Positions 25,839 through 34,133 of a DNA stretch of 64,000 nt are shown piece after piece (position 1 is the stretch's first letter; every line of letters starts with the position of its first letter). Source of the DNA: Gardnerella swidsinskii (lineage in GTDB: Bacteria > Actinomycetota > Actinomycetes > Actinomycetales > Bifidobacteriaceae). Both the position numbers and the translations under genes were made by a program. The notes beneath the pieces were generated by a model. It was given only the letters and a program-made list of their open reading frames with translations, did no database searches and was not told the origin of the DNA. The stretch covers positions 1 through 64,000 of the forward strand of contig NZ_QJVB01000005.1 in assembly GCF_003397705.1 (NCBI RefSeq), written 5' to 3'.

Positions 25839-27179
25839 ATGATGAATCGTACAATTAAATCAACAATTGCACTGGTAGCTTGCTCGGCAATGGCTTTTGG
25901 CGCGCTTGCAGCTTGCGGATCCTCCTCAAGTGACAGCTCTGCTAAAGGTAAGGTTTACTTCTTGAACTTTAAGCCAGAAGCTGCAGATCAGTGGAAGGAA
26001 GTAGCTAAGGCATACACCAAGAAAACAGGTGTTGAGGTTAAGGTTCAAACTGCTGCTTCCGGAACTTATGAGCAGTCTTTGAAGAGTGAAATCAGCAAGG
26101 GTAATGAAGCTCCTACACTCTTCCAGATCAACGGTCCAGTTGGTTACGCAAGCTGGAAGGATTACACTGCTGATTTGAAGGATACTGAGCTTTATAGCCA
26201 ACTTCAGAACAAGGATATTGCTTTGAAGGATGGAGATAAGGTTGTTGGTATTCCATATGCAATGGAAACCTACGGCTTGATTTACAACAAGGCTTTGCTT
26301 AAGAAGTACACCGAGCTTAAGGATGCTAAGGTAAAGTCTGCTGAAGAAATCAACTCCTTCGATAAGTTGAAGGCTGTTGCAGATGATATTCAAAAGCACA
26401 AGTCAGATCTTGGCGTTGAAGGCGCCTTTACTTCTGCTGGTTTTGATTCCAGCTCTGATTGGCGTTTTAAGACCCACCTTGCAAATCTTCCTTTGTACTA
26501 TGAGTTCAAGGAAGATCATGTTACCAAGCAGCCTGCAAAGGTAAAGGGTAGCTTCCTTGACGGTTATAAGAAGATTTTCGATCTTTACATTACTGATTCC
26601 ACTACACCAGCAACAAAAATTGGTTCCAAGACTGGTGAAGATGCTAATGCTGAGTTCTCCCAGGGTAAAGCTGTGTTCTACCAGAATGGTACTTGGGCTT
26701 GGGGTGACCTCTCCAAGGCTGGTATGAAGGCTGAAGACCTTGGTATGCTTCCAATTTATATTGGTGCTAAGGGCGAAGAGAAGCAAGGCTTGGCAACTGG
26801 TTCTGAGAACTATTGGTGCATCAACGAGAAGACGTCTGACGCTAACAAGAAGGCAACTAAGGACTTCTTGAAGTGGTTGCTTACTTCCGATGCTGGTAAG
26901 GATGCTTTGTCTAAGAAGATGGGCTTCACTACTCCATTCAAGAGCTTCGCAGATATCAAGTCTGACAACCCATTGACTCAGGCAGCTGTTGAAGATGCTA
27001 AGTCTGGTAAGACTCCAGTAAGCTGGAACTTCACCGTAATGCCATCTGATAACTGGAAGAACGACCTCGGCTCTGCTTTGCTTGAGTACGCTCAGGGCAC
27101 TGGCAAGTGGGATAAGGTTAAGACAGCGTTTGTGGATGGTTGGGCTAAAGAATATTCTCAAGCTCACGAAGATGACTAA
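25839..27179 (+). CDS. Sugar ABC substrate-binding lipoprotein, paralog 2
   Basis: A 446-residue CUT1 solute-binding lipoprotein with lipobox LAAC (Cys26 counted from the first of two adjacent ATGs). The mature region begins KVYFLNFKPEAADQWKEVAK. Codons are strongly biased to AAG, TTC, AAC and GGT, as in abundant proteins, in contrast to paralog 1. GGAGAAAGG lies before the ATG, in a leader whose last bases match those of paralog 1. The gene ends at a strong terminator; the matching permeases start at 28650 beyond the divergent LacI gene. It is the likely main binding protein of this importer. The sugar is not known, but the alpha-glucan setting suggests a gluco-oligosaccharide. Confidence 0.9.
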   Translation: MMNRTIKSTIALVACSAMAFGALAACGSSSSDSSAKGKVYFLNFKPEAADQWKEVAKAYTKKTGVEVKVQTAASGTYEQSLKSEISKGNEAPTLFQINGPVGYASWKDYTADLKDTELYSQLQNKDIALKDGDKVVGIPYAMETYGLIYNKALLKKYTELKDAKVKSAEEINSFDKLKAVADDIQKHKSDLGVEGAFTSAGFDSSSDWRFKTHLANLPLYYEFKEDHVTKQPAKVKGSFLDGYKKIFDLYITDSTTPATKIGSKTGEDANAEFSQGKAVFYQNGTWAWGDLSKAGMKAEDLGMLPIYIGAKGEEKQGLATGSENYWCINEKTSDANKKATKDFLKWLLTSDAGKDALSKKMGFTTPFKSFADIKSDNPLTQAAVEDAKSGKTPVSWNFTVMPSDNWKNDLGSALLEYAQGTGKWDKVKTAFVDGWAKEYSQAHEDD

Positions 27180-27231
27180 TAAACAAACAGACGTTACACC
27201 TGCTGACGTAAGCAAGCAAAGGTGACGTAAG

Positions 27232-27282
27232 AAAATCCGCTAGGATACTGGCACATCACAGTGCTAAGTCCTAGCGGATTTT
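27232..27282. terminator. Bidirectional terminator
   Basis: Perfect 14-bp arms 27232-27245 and 27269-27282, with inner GGCAC/GTGC pairing. It sits between the convergent binding-protein and LacI genes, with A-rich and T-rich ends for both directions. Confidence 0.85.
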
Positions 27283-27333
27283 GTTATTTCGATATTTTGT
27301 TATTTCGATATTTTCTAGAAAACTATAAAAGGT

Positions 27334-28374
27334 CTATTCTTTTAATAATGCAGCTGTGCTTGAACGCACAATAAGTTGCGCTGGAACAATGCGATACTGA
27401 TCTTCAACTTTCTCTGCGTTTATAAGCGCAAGCGTGATATTTGCCGCAGTAGAAGCAATATCAACTGGATCCTGTCTAATAGTAGTTAAGCCAGTTTCAT
27501 GCGCGTAAAAACTATCGTCAAAACCAATAATTGACACATCTTTTGGAGTAGAATACCCGCTGCGTGCAAGCTGAAACATAAGCGGTATTGCAATACCATC
27601 TTCTTGGCATGCAATTGCTGTTGGCATAATTGAACTTCCAAGAAGCATAGAAACTATGGCACTTATGCGATCAGAATTAGCAGGTGCCACAATTTCTGTA
27701 GGTGTGATCCCGCTATTTTGGCATTCATCAATAAAAGAATGGTAACGTTGCAATACGCTGAAATGTAGTGAAACGTCACGAGTTGTGCGCACATATGCAA
27801 TATTGCGATGCCCTAAACCGATTAAGTGGCGTGCCATAAGTCTTGCACCTTGGTCATCGTCAATATTGATAGTCGCGTCAAAATCGCATTTTTGTGGATA
27901 TAAGCAGTTTATGCCAACAATTGGCACGCCTGTTGATTTAAGTTGTGCGATTTCGTTGGTATTTACGTCAAAGGAGCACACAACAACGGCGTCAGCATTA
28001 CGTCTAGTTGGGAGCATTGTGAAAAATTCACTACGCTCTTTACTGCTGGAAATCTGAAAAATAGACAAATCATATCCAGCTGTGTGGAATACTTGATTCA
28101 ATCCTTGAATAATAGATGCAGAAAACCATAGACGAATTTGATCGCTAATCAATAAAGCGATGCGCAAGGTTTTACCAGATTTTAGTGCTGCTGCAGATTT
28201 CGAAATAGAAAAATTCAATTGTTCGGCAATGGCCAATACTTTATTGCGAGTGGATGCAGATACTAAGTTTGGTCGTGTAAATGAACGCGACACAGTAGAA
28301 ACTGACACATGAGCTTTATTCGCTACATCTTGAATATTTGCCGACATGTGAACTCCTTTATTCGCGTATAACAA
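27334..28374 (-). CDS. LacI-family transcriptional regulator
   Basis: A 346-residue regulator with an N-terminal helix-turn-helix (NIQDVANKAHVSVSTVSRSF), hinge helix (ALKSGKTLRIALLIS) and periplasmic-binding-protein-like ligand domain. A start at the internal Met (MSANIQDV) is possible, eight codons later. It is divergent from the two permeases and convergent with the binding-protein gene, so it very likely controls both. The CG-centred palindromes at 28434 and 28548 fit the usual LacI-family operator form. Confidence 0.9.
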   Translation of the reverse strand: MLYANKGVHMSANIQDVANKAHVSVSTVSRSFTRPNLVSASTRNKVLAIAEQLNFSISKSAAALKSGKTLRIALLISDQIRLWFSASIIQGLNQVFHTAGYDLSIFQISSSKERSEFFTMLPTRRNADAVVVCSFDVNTNEIAQLKSTGVPIVGINCLYPQKCDFDATINIDDDQGARLMARHLIGLGHRNIAYVRTTRDVSLHFSVLQRYHSFIDECQNSGITPTEIVAPANSDRISAIVSMLLGSSIMPTAIACQEDGIAIPLMFQLARSGYSTPKDVSIIGFDDSFYAHETGLTTIRQDPVDIASTAANITLALINAEKVEDQYRIVPAQLIVRSSTAALLKE

Positions 28375-28433
28375 ACGTGTAGCACAGCCTTGTGTTTAAT
28401 TGTTTAGTGCGAACTTTTATAGTTCGAAACAAA

Positions 28434-28443
28434 CAAACGTTTG
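28434..28443. promoter_or_regulatory. LacI-type palindromic operator
   Basis: CAAACGTTTG is a perfect CG-centred palindrome about 60 bases upstream of the LacI gene, next to an inverted repeat CGAAC/GTTCG at 28410-28426. Likely autoregulatory. Confidence 0.5.
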
Positions 28444-28547
28444 CAGACATTTCTATTTTAGCAAATTTTGCTGGAATGCCAACGATAATAAGCAATTTTT
28501 TTAAAACTAAATTCTGATATTTGTTTGAAGTGACATATCGAAAATGA

Positions 28548-28581
28548 CAACGTTTGACATAGCTAATTCATGTAGTAGAAT
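28548..28581 (+). promoter_or_regulatory. Promoter of the permease operon with overlapping operator
   Basis: TTGACA (28554-28559), a 16-base spacer and TAGAAT (28576-28581). CAACGTTTG at 28548-28556, an imperfect CG-centred palindrome like the one at 28434, overlaps the -35 box, as expected for LacI repression. Confidence 0.65.
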
Positions 28582-28649
28582 GAAGTTATTGGTTCGGGAC
28601 AGCGATGTCTACGTGGATGTCGCGCTCAAGGAGGAGAAAGTGACGAGTC

Positions 28650-29501
28650 ATGATTAGTATGAGCGGAAAAGCAATACGTAAATGGTGGTGGTTATTTGCG
28701 CTGCCAACGTTTGCTGCGTTTATTGTTGGCTTCTTAGTGCCATTTATTATGGGTGTGTACTTGAGCTTTAGAAAATTCACTACTGTGACTGATGGTAAGT
28801 TTGTGGGTTTTCGTAACTACTATAGAGCTTTAAAAGATCCGCATCTTGTTTATTCGTTTTTGTTCACAACGCTTTTTGCAGTTATTACAACAATAATTAT
28901 TAATGTTATTGCTTTTGCAATTGCGTACATGCTTACTAAGAAGTTCAAGGGCACGACGATATTCAGAGCCGTGTTCTTTATGCCAAATCTTATTGGCGGT
29001 ATCGTTTTAAGCTATATTTGGCAGCTCTTGTTAAATGGTATACTCGGCTACTTCAATCGTACGATTACGTTCTCTGAAGTATTCGGTTTCTGGGGCCTTG
29101 TGATTGTTGTTTGCTGGCAGCAAATTGGCTATATGATGATTATTTATATCGCAGGAATGCAGGCTCTTCCAGGAGATGTTATGGAAGCAGCTGCTGTCGA
29201 TGGTGCAAGCCCAAGGCAGACTTTATTCAAGATTACTATTCCATTGATGATGCCTTCTATTACTGTTTGCACATTCTTAACAATTACCAACGGCTTCAAG
29301 CTTTTCGATCAGAACTTCGCATTAACTAACGGTGGTCCGTCAAGGAAAACAGAGATGTTAGCTCTTAATATTTATAGAACTTTCACTACTCCAAGATGTG
29401 AAGGCGTTGGCCAGGCTCAGGCAGTCATGTTCTTCATTGTCGTGGCTGTTATTGCTATGGTTCAGAATATGCTCACTAGGTCGAAGGAGGTAGCGGCATG
29501 A
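28650..29501 (+). CDS. Sugar ABC transporter permease, MalF-like
   Basis: A 283-residue CUT1 permease with six helices. The EAA motif reads [32 protein letters not shown] lies 13 bases before ATG 28650; ATG 28659 is an alternative. The gene is the first of an operon with a MalG-like permease and a YesL-like protein. It should work with the binding protein(s) encoded at 24-27 kb and a shared ATPase encoded elsewhere. Confidence 0.92.
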   Translation: MISMSGKAIRKWWWLFALPTFAAFIVGFLVPFIMGVYLSFRKFTTVTDGKFVGFRNYYRALKDPHLVYSFLFTTLFAVITTIIINVIAFAIAYMLTKKFKGTTIFRAVFFMPNLIGGIVLSYIWQLLLNGILGYFNRTITFSEVFGFWGLVIVVCWQQIGYMMIIYIAGMQALPGDVMEAAAVDGASPRQTLFKITIPLMMPSITVCTFLTITNGFKLFDQNFALTNGGPSRKTEMLALNIYRTFTTPRCEGVGQAQAVMFFIVVAVIAMVQNMLTRSKEVAA

Positions 29502-30331
29502 ACGAGAAAACAAAGCATCCTGCGTTATGGACTGTGCTGTTCACTCTTATAAGCTTGTTATGGATTTTCCCTATAGCTTTAGTGGTACTGAATTCTTTCA
29601 AGTCTAAGGTTGATATTGCAAGCAATCCTTTTACTTTTAGTTCAAAATCGTTTGTTGGAATGTCTAACTACGTATTAGGTTCAAATCGTACTGATTTTCC
29701 GATGAGTTTCCTCTGGACCATTGTTGTAACTGTTGGTTCTGTGATTCTCATTCTTCTGTGCACGTCAATGTGTGCATGGTGGATTGTTCGTGTGAACAAT
29801 TGGGCAGCAAAACTTCTATACGTTTTGTTCCTGTTTAACATGATTGTGCCATTCCAGATGGTTATGTACACCCTTGCTTACATTACGAACACTTTGAAGT
29901 TGAATACTCCATGGGGATTGTGGATTATTTACTTAGGCTTTGGTGCAGGACTTGCAGTGTTTATTTTCACTGGTGTGATTAAGGGTATTCCGCAAGAACT
30001 CGAAGAGTCTGCAATGATTGATGGTGCTTCTGTGCCACGTATATTCTTCCAGATTATTGTGCCGATTATGCGACCTGCTATTATTTCGGTTTCAATCTTG
30101 CAGGCAATGTGGATTTGGAATGACTTCCTGCTTCCATTCTTGACGCTCGATCTCAACAAGTATAAGACTATTTCTATAGCTGTTCAGTATTTGAAGGGCG
30201 GCTATGGATCTGTCGAGATGGGCGCAATGATGGGCTGCTTGGTTATGGCAATTGTTCCAATCATAATCTTCTACCTCATCTGCCAGAAGTACATTATTAA
30301 AGGTGTTATGTCTGGTGCAGTAAAGGGATAA
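29498..30331 (+). CDS. Sugar ABC transporter permease, MalG-like
   Basis: A 277-residue CUT1 permease partnering the preceding one; ATG 29498 overlaps its stop codon (ATGA). Six helices; the EAA loop is ELEESAMIDGASVPRIFFQIIVP, and the C-terminus YIIKGVMSGAVKG is of the usual type. Extracellular sugars would pass through the heterodimer with ATP hydrolysed by a subunit not found here. Confidence 0.92.
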   Translation: MNEKTKHPALWTVLFTLISLLWIFPIALVVLNSFKSKVDIASNPFTFSSKSFVGMSNYVLGSNRTDFPMSFLWTIVVTVGSVILILLCTSMCAWWIVRVNNWAAKLLYVLFLFNMIVPFQMVMYTLAYITNTLKLNTPWGLWIIYLGFGAGLAVFIFTGVIKGIPQELEESAMIDGASVPRIFFQIIVPIMRPAIISVSILQAMWIWNDFLLPFLTLDLNKYKTISIAVQYLKGGYGSVEMGAMMGCLVMAIVPIIIFYLICQKYIIKGVMSGAVKG

Positions 30332-30518
30332 ATTAATTCTCCTCCAAAATTCAAGTGGCAGTGAAAGCGGCGGTGTGTGCATACTATTACGTTTGTGCAC
30401 ACCGTCATTATTTTTAATAGTTACGTTAGTTTGTAATTAGGTGGTAGAGTTCGTTATTAGAGTATCTATAGATAGTAAAGCATAGGAATTGCGTCATAAA
30501 ACCAGGAGATAGTATAGA

Positions 30519-31127
30519 ATGATTTTCTCGTTTGGAAGCCCAGATTCAAAGTTTGCGCAAAGCATGGAAACATTTGCTGATGCCGTGTGGCTTACAATAT
30601 TGATGATTTTAACAAGCATTCCTTTAATTACTATCGGTGCTTCTCTTTGTGCCGGTCATGATGCTGCAAGACGTACAGAGCAAGGTGAAGGACATATTAC
30701 TGCAGCTTATTTTCGCGCGTTTGCTAGCAATTTTTTGGAATCTACTATTATTTGGGCTGTAATGGGACCAGTTTTGCTTGCTATTATTTGGCTATGGCTT
30801 TGCGTGTGGTTTACTCCACTTTTAATTATTAAATTTATTCTGAGCATATTGTGGGTTATTGTTGCCGAATGGGTGTTTGCATTACAAGCGCGTTTTAAAA
30901 ATTCAATTGATAAAACAGTGGCTAATTCTCTTATTTTTGGTATTTCGTATTGGAAAGAAACTCTTATAATGACACTGCTAGATATAGTGTTTATTGTGTT
31001 AATATTTGCATCAATCGTATATTTGCCGCAGGGTTTGCCTTTGTTGGTATTCATTGGTTGGGGATCGCTTATTATGCTGCATACTCCGATTTTAGAGCGT
31101 GTATTTGCAAAGTATATTAAGAAGTAA
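30519..31127 (+). CDS. YesL-family (DUF624) membrane protein
   Basis: A 202-residue protein with about five hydrophobic helices and the family hallmark LTSIPLITIGASLCAGHDAA. YesL/DUF624 proteins often lie beside CUT1 sugar operons; their function is not established. A good AGGAG lies before the ATG. It lies 187 bases after the MalG-like gene and is probably in the same unit. The 477 bases downstream to malQ hold no gene, only the structured repeats and a malQ terminator. Confidence 0.8.
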   Translation: MIFSFGSPDSKFAQSMETFADAVWLTILMILTSIPLITIGASLCAGHDAARRTEQGEGHITAAYFRAFASNFLESTIIWAVMGPVLLAIIWLWLCVWFTPLLIIKFILSILWVIVAEWVFALQARFKNSIDKTVANSLIFGISYWKETLIMTLLDIVFIVLIFASIVYLPQGLPLLVFIGWGSLIMLHTPILERVFAKYIKK

Positions 31128-31142
31128 TTTCTGCGTTATGGC

Positions 31143-31243
31143 GTGACGACCTGCTTGAGCGCAGCATTGTGCGCGCGAAAGCAACTCGGAATGCCGAGCT
31201 TGCTTAGGGTTGAAAGCACGGTGTGCTTTCAACGCAAGCGGGG
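31143..31243 (+). repeat. Dispersed structured GC-rich repeat, copy B
   Basis: Same architecture as copy A: GACGACCTGCTTGAGCGCA block, a GCGCA/TGCGC stem, conserved GCGAAAGCAACTCGGA, then a cruciform with outer arms 31198-31203/31234-31239 and perfect 11-bp inner arms 31209-31219/31223-31233. The inner-arm sequence is different from copies A and C but still complementary. A second perfect 11-bp hairpin (31245-31255 with 31262-31272) follows directly. Convergent flanking genes, no reading frame. Confidence 0.75.
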
Positions 31244-31317
31244 TCTGCCTTCGTCAATAAAGACGAAGGCAGGGCAGGTTTGTGTGGCTGTGCTTTAGAA
31301 ATTAGGTTGTGACTGGT

Positions 31318-31372
31318 GTGCGCTGATGACCTGCTTGAGCGCTGCGATTTAGCGCGCGAGTGTTGCTGCTTA
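31318..31372 (+). repeat. Partial copy B' of the structured repeat
   Basis: Only the left half is present: GATGACCTGCTTGAGCGCT and a GCGCT/AGCGC stem. Both arms of the stem changed relative to copy B (GCGCA/TGCGC), a compensatory change. Confidence 0.6.
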
Positions 31373-31468
31373 TTTGTGTTATTGACGCAGATTACGTACT
31401 GCGCGAGTAACGGTGTTGAGGCAGGGGGTTTGCTTCTTACTCCATAACCCCCATAACCCCATAATTAA

Positions 31469-31500
31469 TGAGGCGAGCACTATTATAGATGCTCGCCTCA
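31469..31500 (-). terminator. Stem-loop terminator downstream of malQ
   Basis: Perfect 11-bp arms 31469-31479 and 31490-31500 around a 10-base loop, about 105 bases past the malQ stop. It is probably the end of the malQ transcript; the T-run is weak. Confidence 0.55.
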
Positions 31501-31604
31501 CATAGGACATCATGTAAGAAATATTTTGATTTGCTACTATGCAAATCATATTCCTTACGAGAGGGGGGGAATAGAGTCAGTTCATCGGTAAACCAACTAT
31601 TAAA

Positions 31605-33854
31605 TTATACATGCTTCCGTGTATTTTCGCCGCGCATAACTGCCGTCATAGATAGCACTCGTGGTGACTTAAATACTTCATCGGTGTGAACTACACGACC
31701 ATCAGCATCAGCAAGTGGAATACGCCAGTTTGGATACTCTGTACTAGTTCCAGGCTGATTCTGTGAACGCCTCTCGCCGACAGCATCAACCAAAGCTACT
31801 TGCAAAAGCAAAGATGGGGAAGTGAGCATAATTGCATGCATAGCTTCCACAATCTCTTGTACATGACCTTCAACATCCTCAGCAGCATCTTTGCTAATCC
31901 AACCGTTCTCAAGAAGCATCTTCATCATTGCATCGCGTTCAGCTTGAGCAGCCTCCTGGAACGTTTCTACGGAGTCTGTAAGCAGATGAAGTTGCTCGCG
32001 AAGCTTGACATGCTCAAAGGCAAGATAACCAGCTGTAGGTGGCATATCGTGCGTAGTAACGGAAGCAAGAGCATACTCTCGATATGTAGACGGATTAGCA
32101 AAAATAATTTGCTTCTTTCCAGCCTTCTTAGTAGTGGCTTCAGCTTCGTCGTCGTGGGTGAACCACTCAACAACAGTGCCAAGCACGCCATGAGATGCAA
32201 GAACCTTAGAAACATACTTCGGCACAGTGCCCAAATCTTCGCCAATAACAACACCGCCTGCGCGAGTTGCTTCAATAGTGAGAACTGCGAGCATTGCATC
32301 TACGTTGTAGTACACATACGCGCCGTTTCTAGCACCCTGTCCTTGTGGAATCCACCATAAGCGGAACAATCCAAGAACGTGATCAATACGAGCAGCTCCT
32401 GCATGCAAGAACACGTTATGAACCATGTCTCGGTAAGCAATATAGCCAGTTTCATCCAAATAATTTGGATCGAATGGAGGTTGACCCCAATCCTGACCTT
32501 GCTGGTTGTAGAAATCAGGAGGAGCACCGACGCTTACACCATTAGCAAATCGTTCCGGACTCCACCAAACGTCAGCACCGTAGCCGTGTACGCCAACTGC
32601 CATGTCTTGCATAAGACCAATTGCCATACCAGCAGCTTTAGCTTCAGCGTGAGCTGCAGCAACTTGCTCATCAGCAATCCACTGAAGCCAACGATGGAAC
32701 TCAAACAAGTCAGCATGTTCGCGCTTAAGTCGCTCAATTTGCGGAGTGCCTTTGCCTGTAGTGTCAAACCACAAATTCTCGCCCCAAGGAGCACCCCAAA
32801 CCTCAAACGCAACACACCAAGTTGCAAAAGCGTCAAGATCTTCACCAGAACGATGCTTAAACTCACTAAACTCGCGCTCGCGCTCGGTAGAACGAGGTTG
32901 CTTGAAAATAATACGCAACGCAGGAAGCTTGGCATCCCATGCAGCGTTGATATCTATAGGATTTGGATTATTGTTTTGAGGAGCAATAGACTCATGTAAT
33001 TGCTCTACTTTAGCAAGATCTTCGCCACTTAATTCAGCATATTCCGGAATATCTTGCGGACGAATATAAGTGACATTCAAGAACCTACGAGACTCAGGCA
33101 AGTACGGTGAAGGCTCAAGAGGTGTTACTGGAGCGCACGCATGAATTGGATTAATCAGCATAAAATCAGCCTTGCCGATTTCTCCAGCATCCTTAAGTAG
33201 GCGACGCAAATCGCCATAATCGCCAATTCCCCAAGAATCTTTTGAACGCACAGAATACATTTGCGTCATGAATCCCCAACGGTGCTTTTGCTTAACGCTT
33301 TCAGGCAATGGAATACGCGCAGGTGCGGCAATCAATGTGACATCAGCATGTTGAGCCGTCTCGCCATTCGCGCTGATTACTTTGGCATGCAAAGTGTGGT
33401 AGCCCATTGGCAAATCATCCGGAAGCTCAATGAACAAATCTCCATTGTCTTCGGATTGAATATCGCCTAACGAGCCTTCATAATCTGTTCCATCTTCGAG
33501 TGTAAGAGAAATATGAATTTGCTCTTTTTTGGCATCTCCTGCGTGAATTGGTACGCAAGTTTTTGCGCCATTAAACGAAACGACAGTTGGTGGCAATAAC
33601 TCGCTAGAGCGTTTGCGCTGAACCTTCTCGTATGAAATTGCAATATTGTCTTGAGTGTCGGCAGGCATGCCTAATGCATCAAGTACTCCAACTAATGCTT
33701 CATCTGTAATTTCGGTGTAGCTTCCTTGCTGATCAATATAAAAAGTGGCAACGCCGCACGCCTTAGCAAGCTTAATAAGTGGACGTGCAAGACGTTCTGC
33801 GCTTTCTTCCATAGGCTTATCAGCATCAGCTTTGCCAGTAGCTGTTGTTGTCAT
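31605..33854 (-). CDS. malQ: 4-alpha-glucanotransferase (amylomaltase)
   Basis: A 749-residue GH77 enzyme that transfers alpha-1,4-glucan chains between malto-oligosaccharides and releases glucose in the cytoplasm. The long N-terminal part (about 1-190) is the beta-sandwich extension common in actinobacterial MalQ. GH77 motifs are clear: the nucleophile Asp in ARIDHVLGLFRLWWIP, the acid/base Glu in VIGEDLGTVPKYV and SVTTHDMPPTAGYL. Length and order are usual. AGAAGGAGCACC precedes the ATG. It forms the left end of the third glucan locus and is transcribed from its own leader with a hairpin. Confidence 0.95.
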   Translation of the reverse strand: MTTTATGKADADKPMEESAERLARPLIKLAKACGVATFYIDQQGSYTEITDEALVGVLDALGMPADTQDNIAISYEKVQRKRSSELLPPTVVSFNGAKTCVPIHAGDAKKEQIHISLTLEDGTDYEGSLGDIQSEDNGDLFIELPDDLPMGYHTLHAKVISANGETAQHADVTLIAAPARIPLPESVKQKHRWGFMTQMYSVRSKDSWGIGDYGDLRRLLKDAGEIGKADFMLINPIHACAPVTPLEPSPYLPESRRFLNVTYIRPQDIPEYAELSGEDLAKVEQLHESIAPQNNNPNPIDINAAWDAKLPALRIIFKQPRSTEREREFSEFKHRSGEDLDAFATWCVAFEVWGAPWGENLWFDTTGKGTPQIERLKREHADLFEFHRWLQWIADEQVAAAHAEAKAAGMAIGLMQDMAVGVHGYGADVWWSPERFANGVSVGAPPDFYNQQGQDWGQPPFDPNYLDETGYIAYRDMVHNVFLHAGAARIDHVLGLFRLWWIPQGQGARNGAYVYYNVDAMLAVLTIEATRAGGVVIGEDLGTVPKYVSKVLASHGVLGTVVEWFTHDDEAEATTKKAGKKQIIFANPSTYREYALASVTTHDMPPTAGYLAFEHVKLREQLHLLTDSVETFQEAAQAERDAMMKMLLENGWISKDAAEDVEGHVQEIVEAMHAIMLTSPSLLLQVALVDAVGERRSQNQPGTSTEYPNWRIPLADADGRVVHTDEVFKSPRVLSMTAVMRGENTRKHV

Positions 33855-33874
33855 GGTGCTCCTTCTACTTTATG

Positions 33875-33913
33875 ATTTGGCACATTCCTAACATCGTCGT
33901 AAGCGTGCCAAAT
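33875..33913 (-). promoter_or_regulatory. Leader hairpin or operator of malQ
   Basis: ATTTGGCAC (33875-33883) and GTGCCAAAT (33905-33913) pair over 9 bp around 21 bases, just upstream of the malQ ribosome binding site. It may be an operator or a leader stem; which one cannot be told. Confidence 0.4.
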
Positions 33914-34133
33914 GTGCAACTATGGCGATAGCGTGTAAATCAATACATCTCTGGATTGAAATACACCCTGCCTGTCAATTATATAAATACCTGACATCGT
34001 TTGCAAATTAGCGTTGCGACATATTTGCTAGTTTTTATAAGTAATTGCAACTAAACACAAGTGTTGTGATTACTCATGTTTAGTTGCAATCGTCTGACAG
34101 TTTATTATTTTTTTTTTACTTACTAAAACGCAA

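Noticed and set aside
31245-31272. Second hairpin of copy B as a transcription terminator
   Set aside because: Perfect 11-bp stem but no T-run, and it belongs with the repeat cluster; kept only as part of the repeat.
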